DNA from: Opitutaceae bacterium
Lineage (GTDB): Bacteria > Verrucomicrobiota > Verrucomicrobiia > Opitutales > Opitutaceae
Direction of reading: 5' to 3'
NCBI GenBank assembly: GCA_016794785.1
Contig: JAEUHC010000021.1
Location: 62,001 to 126,000 of the forward strand
Length of the DNA stretch: 64,000 nt
Of the stretch, positions 1 to 9,363 are shown one piece after another. The stretch's first letter is position 1; the number at the start of each line of letters is the position of its first letter. The notes under the pieces were generated by a model. That model searched no databases. It had not been told where the DNA came from and saw only the letters and a program-made list of their open reading frames with translations. The position numbers were made by a program, and so were the translations under genes.

Positions 1-933
1 GAGGGCAACGATCTTCTTTCCCGCCGGGGCTGCGCTGGCGGGCGTGATGTAGAGGAACTGCGGCGAGACGAGGATCGCCTTGAGCATCAGGCCGAGGGCC
101 GCCGGGTAGGAGAGTTGGTTTTCACGCCCGAGGTCGAACACGCCCACCAGCACCTCCACTTCCGCCTCCGCGGGCGGACGGCGGTAGGCGCTCCGGGCCA
201 GCGTGCGGGCGACCGCCCGTGCCGCCGCCCGGGCATCGGTGCCTGGTGCCGGCGGCTCGCCGAAGAGCCGCCGTTGCGCCGGGGTCGGCGGAGCGCCCTC
301 GGGGGCCAGGATGAGGTCCAGCACGGCGTTGGCGATGCCGAGATACTGCTCCGACTGGAGCGGCGAGAGCGTATTCAGATACCCTTCACCGATGACTTCA
401 TCCGGCAGGTCGCGGGTGATCGCCGGATCGACCCCGAGAAGATCGTGCAGGGTGCGGCCATACTCCACCTTGGTGAGACGACGAATGACAAACGGCCCTG
501 GATCGGGCGGGCTGAGAAACTTGAGCTTGGAGATCCACTCCACGAACATCTGGCGCTCGGCGTCCGTCGGCTGCTTGTCGGCATCGTCCGGCGGCATGTC
601 GTGGGCCTTCACGTTCGTGATCGCCTGCTTCCAGTGTTTGGCGAAGCCGGCGTTGCCGGGGTATTTGAGCGCTGATATCAAATTGACCCCGCCCTTCGGC
701 CGGGTGCCGTGGCAGCTCACGCAATAGGTCTTCACAAACGGAGTCACCTGATCGCGAAAGGCCTTTTGGACGTCGGCTTGCAGCGCAGCCAAATTCGCAT
801 CGACCCCCGGCGCCGGCTGGCCGCGCAAGAGAGCGGGCAGGGCCACGCCCAACAGGATCACGGTCCGCACGCCCCGGCGAAAAATTCCGGACGCTGGCCT
901 GGGGTTCTCAACTGCGTCTGCGCACGGGGTCAC
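1..933 (-). CDS. Secreted planctomycete-type cytochrome protein (DUF1587/DUF1592/DUF1595), C-terminus cut by window edge
   Basis: Reading the minus strand gives one open frame running off the left edge. A hydrophobic signal-like stretch (VILLGVALPALLRGQPA) is followed by a CVSCHG haem-c motif. Next comes a DUF1587-like segment (RRLTKVEYGRTLHDLLGV) and a DUF1595/DUF1592-like segment rich in RSAYRRPP and SPQFLY. Such large periplasmic proteins are characteristic of Planctomycetes and Verrucomicrobia and are thought to act in oxidative sugar metabolism; the exact reaction is unknown. I placed the start at a GTG (933) preceded by a weak GAAGG. A GTG at 870, immediately before the signal peptide, is equally possible. 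The catalytic C-terminal part lies outside the window. Confidence 0.75.
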   Translation of the reverse strand, partial: MTPCADAVENPRPASGIFRRGVRTVILLGVALPALLRGQPAPGVDANLAALQADVQKAFRDQVTPFVKTYCVSCHGTRPKGGVNLISALKYPGNAGFAKHWKQAITNVKAHDMPPDDADKQPTDAERQMFVEWISKLKFLSPPDPGPFVIRRLTKVEYGRTLHDLLGVDPAITRDLPDEVIGEGYLNTLSPLQSEQYLGIANAVLDLILAPEGAPPTPAQRRLFGEPPAPGTDARAAARAVARTLARSAYRRPPAEAEVEVLVGVFDLGRENQLSYPAALGLMLKAILVSPQFLYITPASAAPAGKKIVAL

Positions 934-1010
934 GGGTCGCCAGCCTTCGCCCAAATTGAATCGAGGCGAGCCCCTTTTGAAAGGGCGCGGCTGACTCGCC
1001 CGCGCCGGCC

Positions 1011-1457
1011 TCAGTTCGGAATCTCGGGCTCGACGAGCGCGGCGAGCTGCATGAGCGATTCCTGCCAGCCGAGGTAGCACATCTCGGCGGGGATGGCGGC
1101 GGGCACGCCGGCCTGCTCTATGTTCACCTCGGTGCCGCAGAGCACTTTTTTCAGGAGGACCGTCACTGTGATCAGGCCGGGCAGATTGGGGTCGTCGAAT
1201 TTGTCGGTGTAGCGGAGACGCTCGTGCGGCGTGAGTTCGAGGTATTCGCCGCCGAAGGAGTGGCTGTGGCCGGTCGTGAAATTCTTGAACGACATCCGGA
1301 AGGTGCCGCCGACCTTGGCTTCCAGGTGGTGCATCTGGGCGGTGAAGCCGTGCGGCGGGAGCCATTTGCACATGGCATCGGCTTCGGTGAAGGCGCGGTA
1401 GACTTTCTCGGGCGTGGAACGGACGACGCGGTGCAGGCGAATGGTGTGGGTGGACAT
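1011..1457 (-). CDS. SRPBCC / AHSA1-domain protein (polyketide cyclase-like)
   Basis: 148-residue protein of the START-like SRPBCC fold, AHSA1 subgroup. The N-terminus has the typical HRVVRSTPEKVYRAFTEADA strand-helix, and the C-terminus has the usual GWQESLMQLAALVEPE helix. Members bind hydrophobic ligands or act as stress-related accessory proteins, so no specific ligand can be named. The start at 1457 was chosen because AAGGAAAC lies a few bases upstream, one of the few clear Shine-Dalgarno sequences in the window. The open frame extends further upstream, but that part does not match the family. Confidence 0.8.
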   Translation of the reverse strand: MSTHTIRLHRVVRSTPEKVYRAFTEADAMCKWLPPHGFTAQMHHLEAKVGGTFRMSFKNFTTGHSHSFGGEYLELTPHERLRYTDKFDDPNLPGLITVTVLLKKVLCGTEVNIEQAGVPAAIPAEMCYLGWQESLMQLAALVEPEIPN

Positions 1458-1507
1458 GACGTTGGTTTCCTTTCGAGAGAGTGCTCGTGGGCTTTGGATG
1501 ACTTCAA

Positions 1508-1891
1508 TCACTCAACGAACGAGGCCGCGCCGGGCGGACACGGTGTCTTGCGGCGATAGGTGGCGAGGTAGTGCGTCGATCCGGCGGGGCTGGCGAAGGC
1601 GGTCGGGGCGATGCCATCCATGCCGTAGCAGATGCGGAGGCGATTGCCGACGAGCTGATAGATGCAGGGAATGGTTCGTCCGAGGTTCGGGCCCTCGGTG
1701 CCGCTGAGGGTGAAGGCGGAGGGCGATGCGATCGCGATCGTGCCGCGGTCGGCGATTTGGCCGCCGAAGCGCACGGTGTAGGCGGCGCCGGTGAGTTCCA
1801 GCTCGACCCGCAGGGCGAGCAATTCGAGCGAGTGCTCGCCGCCGGATTCCGCGCGGATCATCTCCCACGTGCCGGTGAGCGCCGGGTTCAT
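1508..1891 (-). CDS. TIGR03067-like conserved protein
   Basis: 127-residue protein beginning LTGTWEMIRAESGGE and ending in a TYRRK strand, with a central GIYxLxGxxLxxC-like pattern (CIYQLVGNRLRICYG). This is the layout of the TIGR03067 domain, a small lipocalin-like beta-barrel family common in Planctomycetes and Verrucomicrobia with no known function. No signal peptide is visible. Its ATG overlaps the rmuC stop codon in an ATGA junction, so the two are probably translated together. The link to RmuC is positional only. Confidence 0.65.
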   Translation of the reverse strand: MNPALTGTWEMIRAESGGEHSLELLALRVELELTGAAYTVRFGGQIADRGTIAIASPSAFTLSGTEGPNLGRTIPCIYQLVGNRLRICYGMDGIAPTAFASPAGSTHYLATYRRKTPCPPGAASFVE

Positions 1892-3174
1892 CGCTTCAGC
1901 TCGGGTGCGGTCAGCGCCTTGGGCGTCTCCTCGACGAGGCGGGGCTCGATGATCTTCTTTTCGGAGCCGGCGCCGAGCTTCTCGAGCTTGCGGCCGGTGA
2001 CGAGGACCTGGCTCTCGGTCTGGTAAACGGTGCTGTTGTAGGACTCGACCGTCTGGCGGAGGCGCTGGCCGAGGTCGTCCATGTTTTTCGCGACGGCGGA
2101 GACGCGCTCGTGGAGTTCAAGGCCGAGGCGGCGGATGTCGTCGGCGTTCTTCGAGAGCGCCTCCTGTTTCCAGCCATACGCGGCGGCCTTGAGTAGCGCG
2201 ATGAGCGTGGCGGGCGAGGCGAGAATGACGCCGACGGAGGTGCCGCGCTCAAAGAGATCGGGTTCGTAGCGGAGCGCGGCGCTGTAGAACGCCTCCCCGG
2301 GGATGAAGAGCACGACAAACTCGGGCGCGGGCTGGATGGCTTTCCAGTAGGATTTGGCGCCGAGGGCGTCGATGTGGCCGCGGACGACGCGCGCGTGCTC
2401 GACAAACTTGGCCTTACGCACGGACTCGTCGCTGGCTTCGAGCGCCTCGAGGAAGGCCTGCATCGGGGCCTTGGCATCGACGGCGATGGTCTTGCCGCCG
2501 GGGAGCTTGATCAGCATGTCGGGCCGCGCGTCGCCGACGGCGGTTTGCTGGAGGAAATCGACATTTTCGACCATGCCGGCGAGCTCGACGACGCGCTGGA
2601 GCTGGAGCTCGCCCCAGCGGCCGGCGGTGCTCGTGGAGCGGAGGGAGCGCGAGAGCTTGGTCGTCTCGGCCTGGAGCGAGGCACTGGTGGTCGCGAGGCC
2701 CTTGAGCTGCTCGGAGAGGGAGCCGTAGGCCTCGGTGCGGGCCTTTTCGAGCGAGGCGATCTTGGTGTCGACCTTGTCGAGCGACTCGCGGATTGGCTTC
2801 ACGAGGGAATCGCCGGCGCGCTTCAGGAATTCGTCGTTGTTGCGCGCGAGGGCATCGGCCGCGAGGGCCTTGAATTCCACCGCGATCTGTTCGCGGGCCT
2901 GCTGGAAGGCCGCGACCTTCTCGGTGGCGGCGGCGGCGAGCTTTTCGAGCTCCGTGGCGCGGTCGCGCAGCGCCGCGAGGTCGGCCTCGGCGCGGGTGAG
3001 CGATTCGGCGGCGAGGCGGGCGCGCTCGCCGAGCGCGGCCGTGCGCGACCGCAAAAACAGCCAGACCAACAAGCCGGCGAGCCCGGCGCCCAACAGCGCT
3101 GCGACGAAAGGATCCACACGGCGAACGTCATGGGTAATTTCCGGCTGGGCAATCCCCGATGCGTGCCTTGACAC
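1888..3174 (-). CDS. rmuC: DNA recombination protein RmuC
   Basis: 428 residues. Residues 20-42 form one membrane anchor (FVAALLGAGLAGLLVWLFL). Residues 45-175 are a long Ala/Glu-rich coiled coil. The rest is the RmuC nuclease-like core with GRWGELQLQRVVELAGM, PDMLIKLPGGKTIAVDAKAP and FIPGEAFYSAAL. RmuC limits inversions at short inverted repeats and is a predicted PD-(D/E)XK-type nuclease. The start is uncertain: the frame opens at GTG 3174, but a second GTG at 3117 lies directly before the membrane segment. Neither has a Shine-Dalgarno sequence. It is transcribed away from the signalling operon that starts at 3259. Confidence 0.9.
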   Translation of the reverse strand: MSRHASGIAQPEITHDVRRVDPFVAALLGAGLAGLLVWLFLRSRTAALGERARLAAESLTRAEADLAALRDRATELEKLAAAATEKVAAFQQAREQIAVEFKALAADALARNNDEFLKRAGDSLVKPIRESLDKVDTKIASLEKARTEAYGSLSEQLKGLATTSASLQAETTKLSRSLRSTSTAGRWGELQLQRVVELAGMVENVDFLQQTAVGDARPDMLIKLPGGKTIAVDAKAPMQAFLEALEASDESVRKAKFVEHARVVRGHIDALGAKSYWKAIQPAPEFVVLFIPGEAFYSAALRYEPDLFERGTSVGVILASPATLIALLKAAAYGWKQEALSKNADDIRRLGLELHERVSAVAKNMDDLGQRLRQTVESYNSTVYQTESQVLVTGRKLEKLGAGSEKKIIEPRLVEETPKALTAPELKR

Positions 3175-3258
3175 GCTGGATCGCGCGGGACATTTACCCT
3201 ACGCCGCGCGCTCGCTGCCCTCGACACCGCGCACCGGCGCCATTTCCCACCCTGCCGC

Positions 3259-4410
3259 ATGTTGACTGAGAAAAATCCGGAAGTCGCCCCGCCGGCCGCG
3301 GCGGAAAAGCCCCCTGTGCTTGTCGTGGACGACGAGTTCGGCCCGCGCGAGTCGATCGCGTTCACGCTCTCGGGCGAGTTTGCGGTCGAGACCGCCGAGC
3401 GCGCCAAGGAAGCCCTGGCAAAGATCAAGGCCAAGGAATTCGACGCCGTGGTGATGGATATCCGGATGCCGGAGATGGACGGCATCCGCGCCGTCGAGGA
3501 ACTCCGCAAGATCGACCCGGAAGTCTCGGTGATCATGCTCACCGGCTTCGGCACGCTGCTCACCGCGCAGCAGGCGATGACGGCCGGCGCCAACCAATAT
3601 CTGCGCAAGCCGCCCGACATCGCGGAGCTGATCGACGCCGTGCGCAAACAGTCGGCCGCGACGCGGCTCCGCCGCACTCACGCCAAGGCCGCCTCCTCGG
3701 CCCTCAGCATGAACGAGGCCCTCAAGCGCGAGATGGCGCAGGCCGAGCCGCAGGTCTGGCAGGGCCGCGCCTCCGTCGAGCTGGTGCACGATCTCAACAA
3801 TCCGCTGACCGTCGTCATCGGCTATGCCGCGCTGGTGGCCGACGAGGCCGGGGTGCTGGCGCAGCGCGATCCGGCCTTGGCGAAGAAACTGATCGAGTAT
3901 GCGCGCGTGGTGGAGAAGGCCGCGGAGTATTGCCGCCATCTCTCGGAAAACTGGCGCACGGCCTCGAAGCAGCTCCCCCAGTTCGATCGCGTGGATCTCG
4001 TCGCGATTGCGCAGGAGGTGCGGGCGGTGATCTTCTTCGGGGACGCCGCGATCGAATTCGCCGGCGGCGGCGAGGCTTGGGTGAAGGGCTCGAAATTCGA
4101 GCTGATGCGCATTTTCCAAAATCTGTTCAAGAACGCGCTCGAGGCCGGGGCGACGCGGCTGGTGATCAGCGCCGCGGCGCGCGATGGGAAGGTCGAGCTG
4201 ACCGTGGCCGACAACGGCGCGGGGATGGACGCGGACCGGGTGAAGCGCGCGATGCACGGCGGCTTCACGAGCAAGGCCAGCGGCACCGGCCTCGGATTGA
4301 GCATCTGCCGCCACTTGGCTGGCGCGCATGGCGCGACCTTCACGCTTGAGTCCGAGGCGGGCAAGGGCACGACAGTGCGGCTGACCTTCCCCACGGTCCC
4401 GCAGGGATGA
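3259..4410 (+). CDS. Receiver-histidine kinase hybrid
   Basis: 383 residues with a receiver domain placed before a kinase. The receiver (about 18-130) has acidic residues in VVDDE, the phosphoacceptor D67 (MDIRMPEMDG), T95 and K117. The kinase follows: H177 in VHDLNNPLT, N292 in the N box, DNGAGM (318-323) and GTGLGL (342-347). All catalytic residues are present. It has no membrane segment, so it is a cytosolic hub that can probably be phosphorylated on the receiver and autophosphorylate. Its stop overlaps the next gene by 4 bases (ATGA). It is the first of five overlapping genes up to 10262 that are likely translated as one unit. No DNA-binding output domain is present here. Confidence 0.9.
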   Translation: MLTEKNPEVAPPAAAEKPPVLVVDDEFGPRESIAFTLSGEFAVETAERAKEALAKIKAKEFDAVVMDIRMPEMDGIRAVEELRKIDPEVSVIMLTGFGTLLTAQQAMTAGANQYLRKPPDIAELIDAVRKQSAATRLRRTHAKAASSALSMNEALKREMAQAEPQVWQGRASVELVHDLNNPLTVVIGYAALVADEAGVLAQRDPALAKKLIEYARVVEKAAEYCRHLSENWRTASKQLPQFDRVDLVAIAQEVRAVIFFGDAAIEFAGGGEAWVKGSKFELMRIFQNLFKNALEAGATRLVISAAARDGKVELTVADNGAGMDADRVKRAMHGGFTSKASGTGLGLSICRHLAGAHGATFTLESEAGKGTTVRLTFPTVPQG

Positions 4411-5609
4411 AGCGGCGGCGCGTCAAAATCACCGGCATCGGGTTCGTCACACCCGCGGGCATCGGCTGCGAAGAGTTTCTGCGGCACATTCAGGAACCGG
4501 TGAGCCGCGTGGGGGTGTTAAAGCGGTGGCCGGACGAGGCTGGTTCCTTCGTCGCTGCAGAAGTGAAGGGTTTCAAGCTTGAGAGCTACGTTGAGGGATC
4601 GAATCCCAAGCGTGTGCCGCGCCATACGCAATTTGCCCTTGGTGCAACGTTGCTCGCCCTCCGGGATGCTCACCTATCCTTGGCGCAGGCTCAGGAGCGA
4701 AGCCCCCTGATCATGATCGGGGCGGCGCTCATGGATTTTGGCACGATCGGGAAAATATTCGAGCGCGTGGCCAAGAGCGGGTTGATTAGCGCCGTGCCGA
4801 CGTCGGTCGCCGATTCCTTGGTGAGCGGTATCAGTGCGGCGATCGGCAATCTCATTGGCGGCACGACCCGCGCGATGTCACTCCAGAGTGCGTGCTGCTC
4901 TGGCCTCGATGCAATCGGCGAGGCGGCAGGATTGGTGGCAACCGGAGAATCCGACCTCGCGATCTGCGGTGGGACGGAGGCGCCCTTGCACCTTCATCCG
5001 ATGCTGGAGTTGCGTCTGGCCGGACTTGCGCCGGGCAACCCCGAGCGGCCGGAGCAACAATGCCGGCCGTTTGATCGCTGGCGCACGACGGGCGTGATTG
5101 GCGAAGGCGCGTGTGTGCTGGTCCTTGAACCAGAGACGAGCCCACGGCCCGCTTACGCGTTCATCGAAGGGCACGGCTATGCTTCCGACATGGCGGAGGC
5201 GTCCTGCCTTGGTTTGCTGGAGGCGGTGCGGCTTGCGACCGGCAATGCCGGCCTGCGACCGGGCGATATTGAAGCTGTCAGCGCGTGGGGTCCGGGTCAC
5301 AAGGTCCTAGATGCGGCTGAGGCAGCGATGATGCAGCAGTATTTTGGCGATGCATTGGCCGAGATTCCCGTTTCCTCGATCAAGGGCGCGATTGGCAATC
5401 CCTTCGCGGCGGCCGGAGCAATCCAGGTCGGCTGTGCGGCGCTGGGCCTGAGGCATGGCTTCATACCTCCGACCGTGAATTGGCAGCATCCCGACCCGGC
5501 TTGCCCCTTGAATTTGAGCGTAAAGCCGCGCTTCGTTTCGCATCTCAACACCCTCGTCAATGCTCACGGGCTTTCCGGCTCCAACTCATGTCTGGTTCTC
5601 ACTCGCTGA
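4407..5609 (+). CDS. Beta-ketoacyl synthase-like protein lacking both catalytic histidines
   Basis: 400 residues over the full FabF/FabB fold. The nucleophilic cysteine is present (C163 in SACCSG), as is the lysine of the KxxxGH motif (K326). Where FabF has its two histidines the protein has W294 (AWGPGH instead of AHGTGT) and N331 (KGAIGN instead of KSxTGH). Normal decarboxylating condensation is therefore doubtful. It could be an acyl-binding or priming pseudoenzyme comparable to chain-length factors, or use a Cys-Asn arrangement. It overlaps the kinase before it by 4 bases and the one after it by 22. No ACP, reductase or dehydratase gene lies beside it, unlike the intact synthase at 56300-57562. 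Confidence 0.8.
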   Translation: MKRRRVKITGIGFVTPAGIGCEEFLRHIQEPVSRVGVLKRWPDEAGSFVAAEVKGFKLESYVEGSNPKRVPRHTQFALGATLLALRDAHLSLAQAQERSPLIMIGAALMDFGTIGKIFERVAKSGLISAVPTSVADSLVSGISAAIGNLIGGTTRAMSLQSACCSGLDAIGEAAGLVATGESDLAICGGTEAPLHLHPMLELRLAGLAPGNPERPEQQCRPFDRWRTTGVIGEGACVLVLEPETSPRPAYAFIEGHGYASDMAEASCLGLLEAVRLATGNAGLRPGDIEAVSAWGPGHKVLDAAEAAMMQQYFGDALAEIPVSSIKGAIGNPFAAAGAIQVGCAALGLRHGFIPPTVNWQHPDPACPLNLSVKPRFVSHLNTLVNAHGLSGSNSCLVLTR

Positions 5610-7606
5610 TTATCAATTCAACAGTGCTAATCGCGATCGCTGCGGCCGTCGTTGGTTTCGTCACGTATTGGTCGAATCCGCGCCGTTCGGTGAATGTTGG
5701 CTTTTTTGCCTTCTCGTTGCTTGTGGCACTTTGGCTTGTTTGTTTGGACACGGCGCTGAGGGGTGGTCCGAACGGCCAGTTTTGGCTGCGAATGTCATGT
5801 TCGGTTGGAACATTTATTTTCATGCCTGTATGGTTTATCAGAGAGGCGATCTTGCGTGATGGGGAATCGTCTTGGCTTATGTTACGGCGTAGCGGGCGAT
5901 GGATTTTGGCTTGCGCGGCATTGGCGTGGATTCCGTGGACGGAGTGGTTCTTAGCGCGAGCATCGAGCAAAGAGATGCCTGGCTTCGGTCAGGGTTCGTA
6001 TGTGTTTATCGCGGGTTTTGCGTCGCTTTATGGTCTGCTTTGTCGCGAGACTGTTCGTCAGGTTCGCACGCAGATCGGGTTAAAGCGAATCGAGCTGCAG
6101 ATAGTATTACTTGGCGCAAGTGCCGCGGCGCTTTCTGTCATGTTCCTGATGCTGGTGCGCAATCTTACAGGCGCACAATGGGTGCCACGGCTCTATCCGT
6201 TCATTGTGCTGCTATTTTACACAGGCACGGTCGTCGCCATCACCACCAGTCGGGTTTTTAACGCCCGGCAGATTCTGATCGTCTGCCTGCAGAAAGTCCT
6301 CCTTGTGGGGTCGGTGGCGGCTGTGGCCTACGGTGTGGACCTCTTGCTCTCGGATTATTCTGTGGGACCGGCCTCTTGGGTGTTCACCATCGCGGTTGCG
6401 CTTTGGCTCGCTGCGTTTCTGAACGAACGGCTCGATCGCTTTTTTGAGATTTATCCCCAAGGCAAGGTCGCGCGGCAGGCGGCCTTTAGTGTGGCGCAAA
6501 AGGAGCGCACCATTGAGGGGCTGGAGGCCGCCTTTCGCGGCGTGCTCAAAGGCTGGGGCAACGCGGAGACCGCCTTGATCCTCTCGGGCAACAAGCAGTC
6601 GGTCGGCAGCGGCGCGCTGCAGTTGGAGGGCGAAGGCCCGGTGATGCGCACGATGCGCGAGCTGCGATGGGCCACGCCCGAGCGGCTCATGCGCGAACGC
6701 ACGACGCCGGAGCGCGACGCGCTGCGTGAATTCCTCAACACCCAGCAACTGGGCGTGCTCGTGATTGAGGAGGGCCTGGCCCTCACCGGGCTCGTGGGCG
6801 TGGGGCAAGGCGCCTCGCGGCGGCCCTATACTTATCCCCAAGTGATGCAGCTCCGGGAACTGGCCACAATCGTCGAAGGCGCGCTCGAGCGCGCGCACTT
6901 CTCGGCCAAGGTCCAGCACACTGAGCAGCTCGCGACCGTGGGTGTGCTCGGCGCGAGTCTCGCCCACGAGATCCGCAACCCCCTCGTCTCGATCAAGACG
7001 TTCGTCCAGCTGCTGCCGAACCATTACCAGGACCCGGCGTTCCGAAATAAATTTTTCCGCCTGATTGGCGACGAGGTTAACCGCATCGATCAGCTCACCG
7101 ACCAGCTTCTCGACCTTTCCGCGCCACGCGCCTTTGCCGCGCTGATGCTTGATTTGCACCCGGTGTTGCTCTCGAGCCTCGATCTCGTGACGGCCAAGGC
7201 CTCGCACCGGCAGGTGGAGCTGAAGACGGACTTCGCGGCCTCGCCGGACCGCGTCTTTACCGACGCTTCGGCGGTGAAGCAGGTGATGCTGAACCTCTGC
7301 TTCAATGCCATTCAGGCCGTCGATGCCTGCGAGGAGTCGCGCCGCTGGGTCGCCATCGCCACGCGCAATGTCGGCGACCGGATCGAGATGTCGGTCTCGG
7401 ACGGCGGGCCCGGCATCTCGCCCGAGATCCGGCCCAAGCTTTTCCAGCCGTTCCAGACCACTAAGTCATCCGGTTTCGGCCTGGGGCTTGCGGTTTGCAG
7501 CGATATCCTCGCGAATCTGCACGCCACCATCACCGTTGATCCCGCCGAGCCTGACCGCGGCGCGACGTTCCGCGTCTCCTTTCCATGCCAACCCTTGTCA
7601 TCCTAG
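5588..7606 (+). CDS. Membrane histidine kinase with 7TM sensor, GAF-like and HisKA/HATPase domains
   Basis: 672 residues. Residues 8-290 hold about seven to eight hydrophobic helices. A GAF-like region (about 305-435) follows, then the dimerisation helix with H460 (LAHEIRNPLVSIKTF), an N box (MLNLCFNAIQ), SDGGPGI and FGLGLA. This architecture resembles PrsK-type kinases associated with exopolysaccharide/PEP-CTERM systems, but no exosortase gene is nearby. The start at 5588 was preferred over upstream frame starts because it sits directly before the first membrane helix. It overlaps the synthase-like gene by 22 bases and the next gene by 22. It is probably the membrane input of this operon. 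Confidence 0.88.
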   Translation: MSGSHSLIINSTVLIAIAAAVVGFVTYWSNPRRSVNVGFFAFSLLVALWLVCLDTALRGGPNGQFWLRMSCSVGTFIFMPVWFIREAILRDGESSWLMLRRSGRWILACAALAWIPWTEWFLARASSKEMPGFGQGSYVFIAGFASLYGLLCRETVRQVRTQIGLKRIELQIVLLGASAAALSVMFLMLVRNLTGAQWVPRLYPFIVLLFYTGTVVAITTSRVFNARQILIVCLQKVLLVGSVAAVAYGVDLLLSDYSVGPASWVFTIAVALWLAAFLNERLDRFFEIYPQGKVARQAAFSVAQKERTIEGLEAAFRGVLKGWGNAETALILSGNKQSVGSGALQLEGEGPVMRTMRELRWATPERLMRERTTPERDALREFLNTQQLGVLVIEEGLALTGLVGVGQGASRRPYTYPQVMQLRELATIVEGALERAHFSAKVQHTEQLATVGVLGASLAHEIRNPLVSIKTFVQLLPNHYQDPAFRNKFFRLIGDEVNRIDQLTDQLLDLSAPRAFAALMLDLHPVLLSSLDLVTAKASHRQVELKTDFAASPDRVFTDASAVKQVMLNLCFNAIQAVDACEESRRWVAIATRNVGDRIEMSVSDGGPGISPEIRPKLFQPFQTTKSSGFGLGLAVCSDILANLHATITVDPAEPDRGATFRVSFPCQPLSS

Positions 7607-9363
7607 CGACGAGCGACTCCGCCTTGGCGGATGCGTGGGAACGGCAGTTGCCGCCGGGCCGCATCGCGCTGCGCCTGACCGAGCAGGCCTTCCCGGGCGG
7701 GACGGCCCCGGGGTTCTCCGCCGTCGTGGTGCTCGACGCCGTGGCCGAGGCGACGTTGCCGCCGAGCCTCGCGCGTTGCCCGACGATCTTCGTCGGCGAG
7801 CCGCGCAGCTTGCCGTTTGAGCAGGCGCGCATGGCGGGCCGCGCCAAGGTCTATCTCTCCTACGAGGAAAGCGCGACGCGCCTGCGCGAGCTGCTGCCGC
7901 TCGTCGAAGATGTCGCGGAAAAGCAGTCGCTCGTCGAGATGCTGCGGGACAAGGGGCGGCGCCCGGCCGCGTCCCGCCCCGTGGATGAGCCGGCCTCGGC
8001 CGACGTCGCCGAATTGTGGGATTTTCTCGAAGGCGCGGTGGAGAACCTGGAGTCGCGCGAACGCATCATCACGGAGTTTCGCCGCGCCGCGCGGCAGCTG
8101 CTGCGCGCGGCACATGCCGTGTTTTTCGTCCGCGACGGGGCCAATTTCCGTGCCGACCGGGGCGAGTCGTTTTTCCCCGTCACCGACCCGCTCGTGGCGT
8201 TCTTCGAGCAACACCCCACCCTGATCGATGGCACGGTGTGGGACGACTCCTCCGATCTGGTCGAGGAACTGGCCGTGCGCAACCGCCTCGCGCTCTGGGG
8301 CGCGCGCCTGCTGGTGCCGGTGCATGACAACGGCCGCCTCCTCGGCCTCATCGCCCTCGGTGTGCGTGACGACGGGCAGCCCTACAGCAGCGCGGATCGC
8401 GCCCGGGTCGTGCAACTCGCGCGGCTCCTGCGGCATTTTCTGACCAAGTCGGCGGATATCGCCCGTCTTACCCGCGTGGCGGCGCAGACCACGCTTGGGG
8501 CCAAGTATCTGCCGGGCACCCTTGTGCTCGGGCCCGAGGAAAACGCCCCGCGTCACGTGCCGCTCGTCGTCCGCGATCTGGTGGGCCAGGTGCGGCGCAC
8601 GAAGGATATCGCGCGCATCGCGCCGTCGCTCGGCCAGCCGTTTCGGGCGAGCGCGGGCCTCATCGCCGAGACGGGCGGCGTCTGGGCGACGTGGCAGGAG
8701 GCGAGCGCCGATGTGCATGAAACGGCGTCGCGCGAACGCGGCTCGCGCCGCGAGCTGCTGCGCGAGCTCTCGCTCACGCTCAGCCACGAGCTGGGCAACG
8801 CCCTCGTGTCGCTCGCGACCTTCCGCCAGTCCAACGGCGACCGGCCGATGCCCGCGCCTTTCATCGAGACGATGAAAAACGACGTCGCCGCGCTCGAGGC
8901 GCTGAACGGGAACCTCGAAATCATGCAGAGTTTCCATGAGTCCGAGCCCGCGACGGTCGATATCCGCGAGGTGGCGCAGACCGCGGGGCACGCGCTCGGC
9001 GTGCGCGTCGAGCCCGGCACGGAGCCGGTCGTGCTCGAGGCCAGCAGGAAGCTCCTGGATTTCGCGCTGCGCGCGATCCTGCGCACGATCGCCGAGAACC
9101 GCCGCGACGGCAACGCGAAGGAACTCACGCTGCGCGTCCGCTCCACCGGCTCGGGGCCCGATGCCACGGCGTTACTTTCGATCAAGGGTGAGCATTTGGA
9201 ACTTGAAGGCGTCCTGCCCGAGCCGGTCGATGGCGGCGTGCCCAACCAAGGCCGCCTCGGCGTCTTCCTTGCCAAGGAAATCCTCCGCCTCCACGGCGGA
9301 GAAATCCACGCGGGCCCGGGGATGGAGGGGACGGAGATCCTCATCTCCGTGCGGCGATGGTAG
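7585..9363 (+). CDS. Degenerate histidine kinase-like protein with GAF-like domain
   Basis: 592 residues. Residues 1-110 resemble a receiver fold but lack the usual phosphoacceptor motif. A GAF-like domain lies at about 160-295. A HisKA-like helix has H401 (LSHELGNALVSL). The ATPase part is eroded: the conserved N-box asparagine is not seen, and no DxGxG motif is present before the C-terminal GRLGVFLAKEI box. It probably cannot bind ATP normally and may instead dimerise with, or receive phosphate from, the kinase encoded before it. It overlaps that gene by 22 bases and the next by 7. No membrane helix is seen. Confidence 0.75.
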   Translation: MPTLVILATSDSALADAWERQLPPGRIALRLTEQAFPGGTAPGFSAVVVLDAVAEATLPPSLARCPTIFVGEPRSLPFEQARMAGRAKVYLSYEESATRLRELLPLVEDVAEKQSLVEMLRDKGRRPAASRPVDEPASADVAELWDFLEGAVENLESRERIITEFRRAARQLLRAAHAVFFVRDGANFRADRGESFFPVTDPLVAFFEQHPTLIDGTVWDDSSDLVEELAVRNRLALWGARLLVPVHDNGRLLGLIALGVRDDGQPYSSADRARVVQLARLLRHFLTKSADIARLTRVAAQTTLGAKYLPGTLVLGPEENAPRHVPLVVRDLVGQVRRTKDIARIAPSLGQPFRASAGLIAETGGVWATWQEASADVHETASRERGSRRELLRELSLTLSHELGNALVSLATFRQSNGDRPMPAPFIETMKNDVAALEALNGNLEIMQSFHESEPATVDIREVAQTAGHALGVRVEPGTEPVVLEASRKLLDFALRAILRTIAENRRDGNAKELTLRVRSTGSGPDATALLSIKGEHLELEGVLPEPVDGGVPNQGRLGVFLAKEILRLHGGEIHAGPGMEGTEILISVRRW

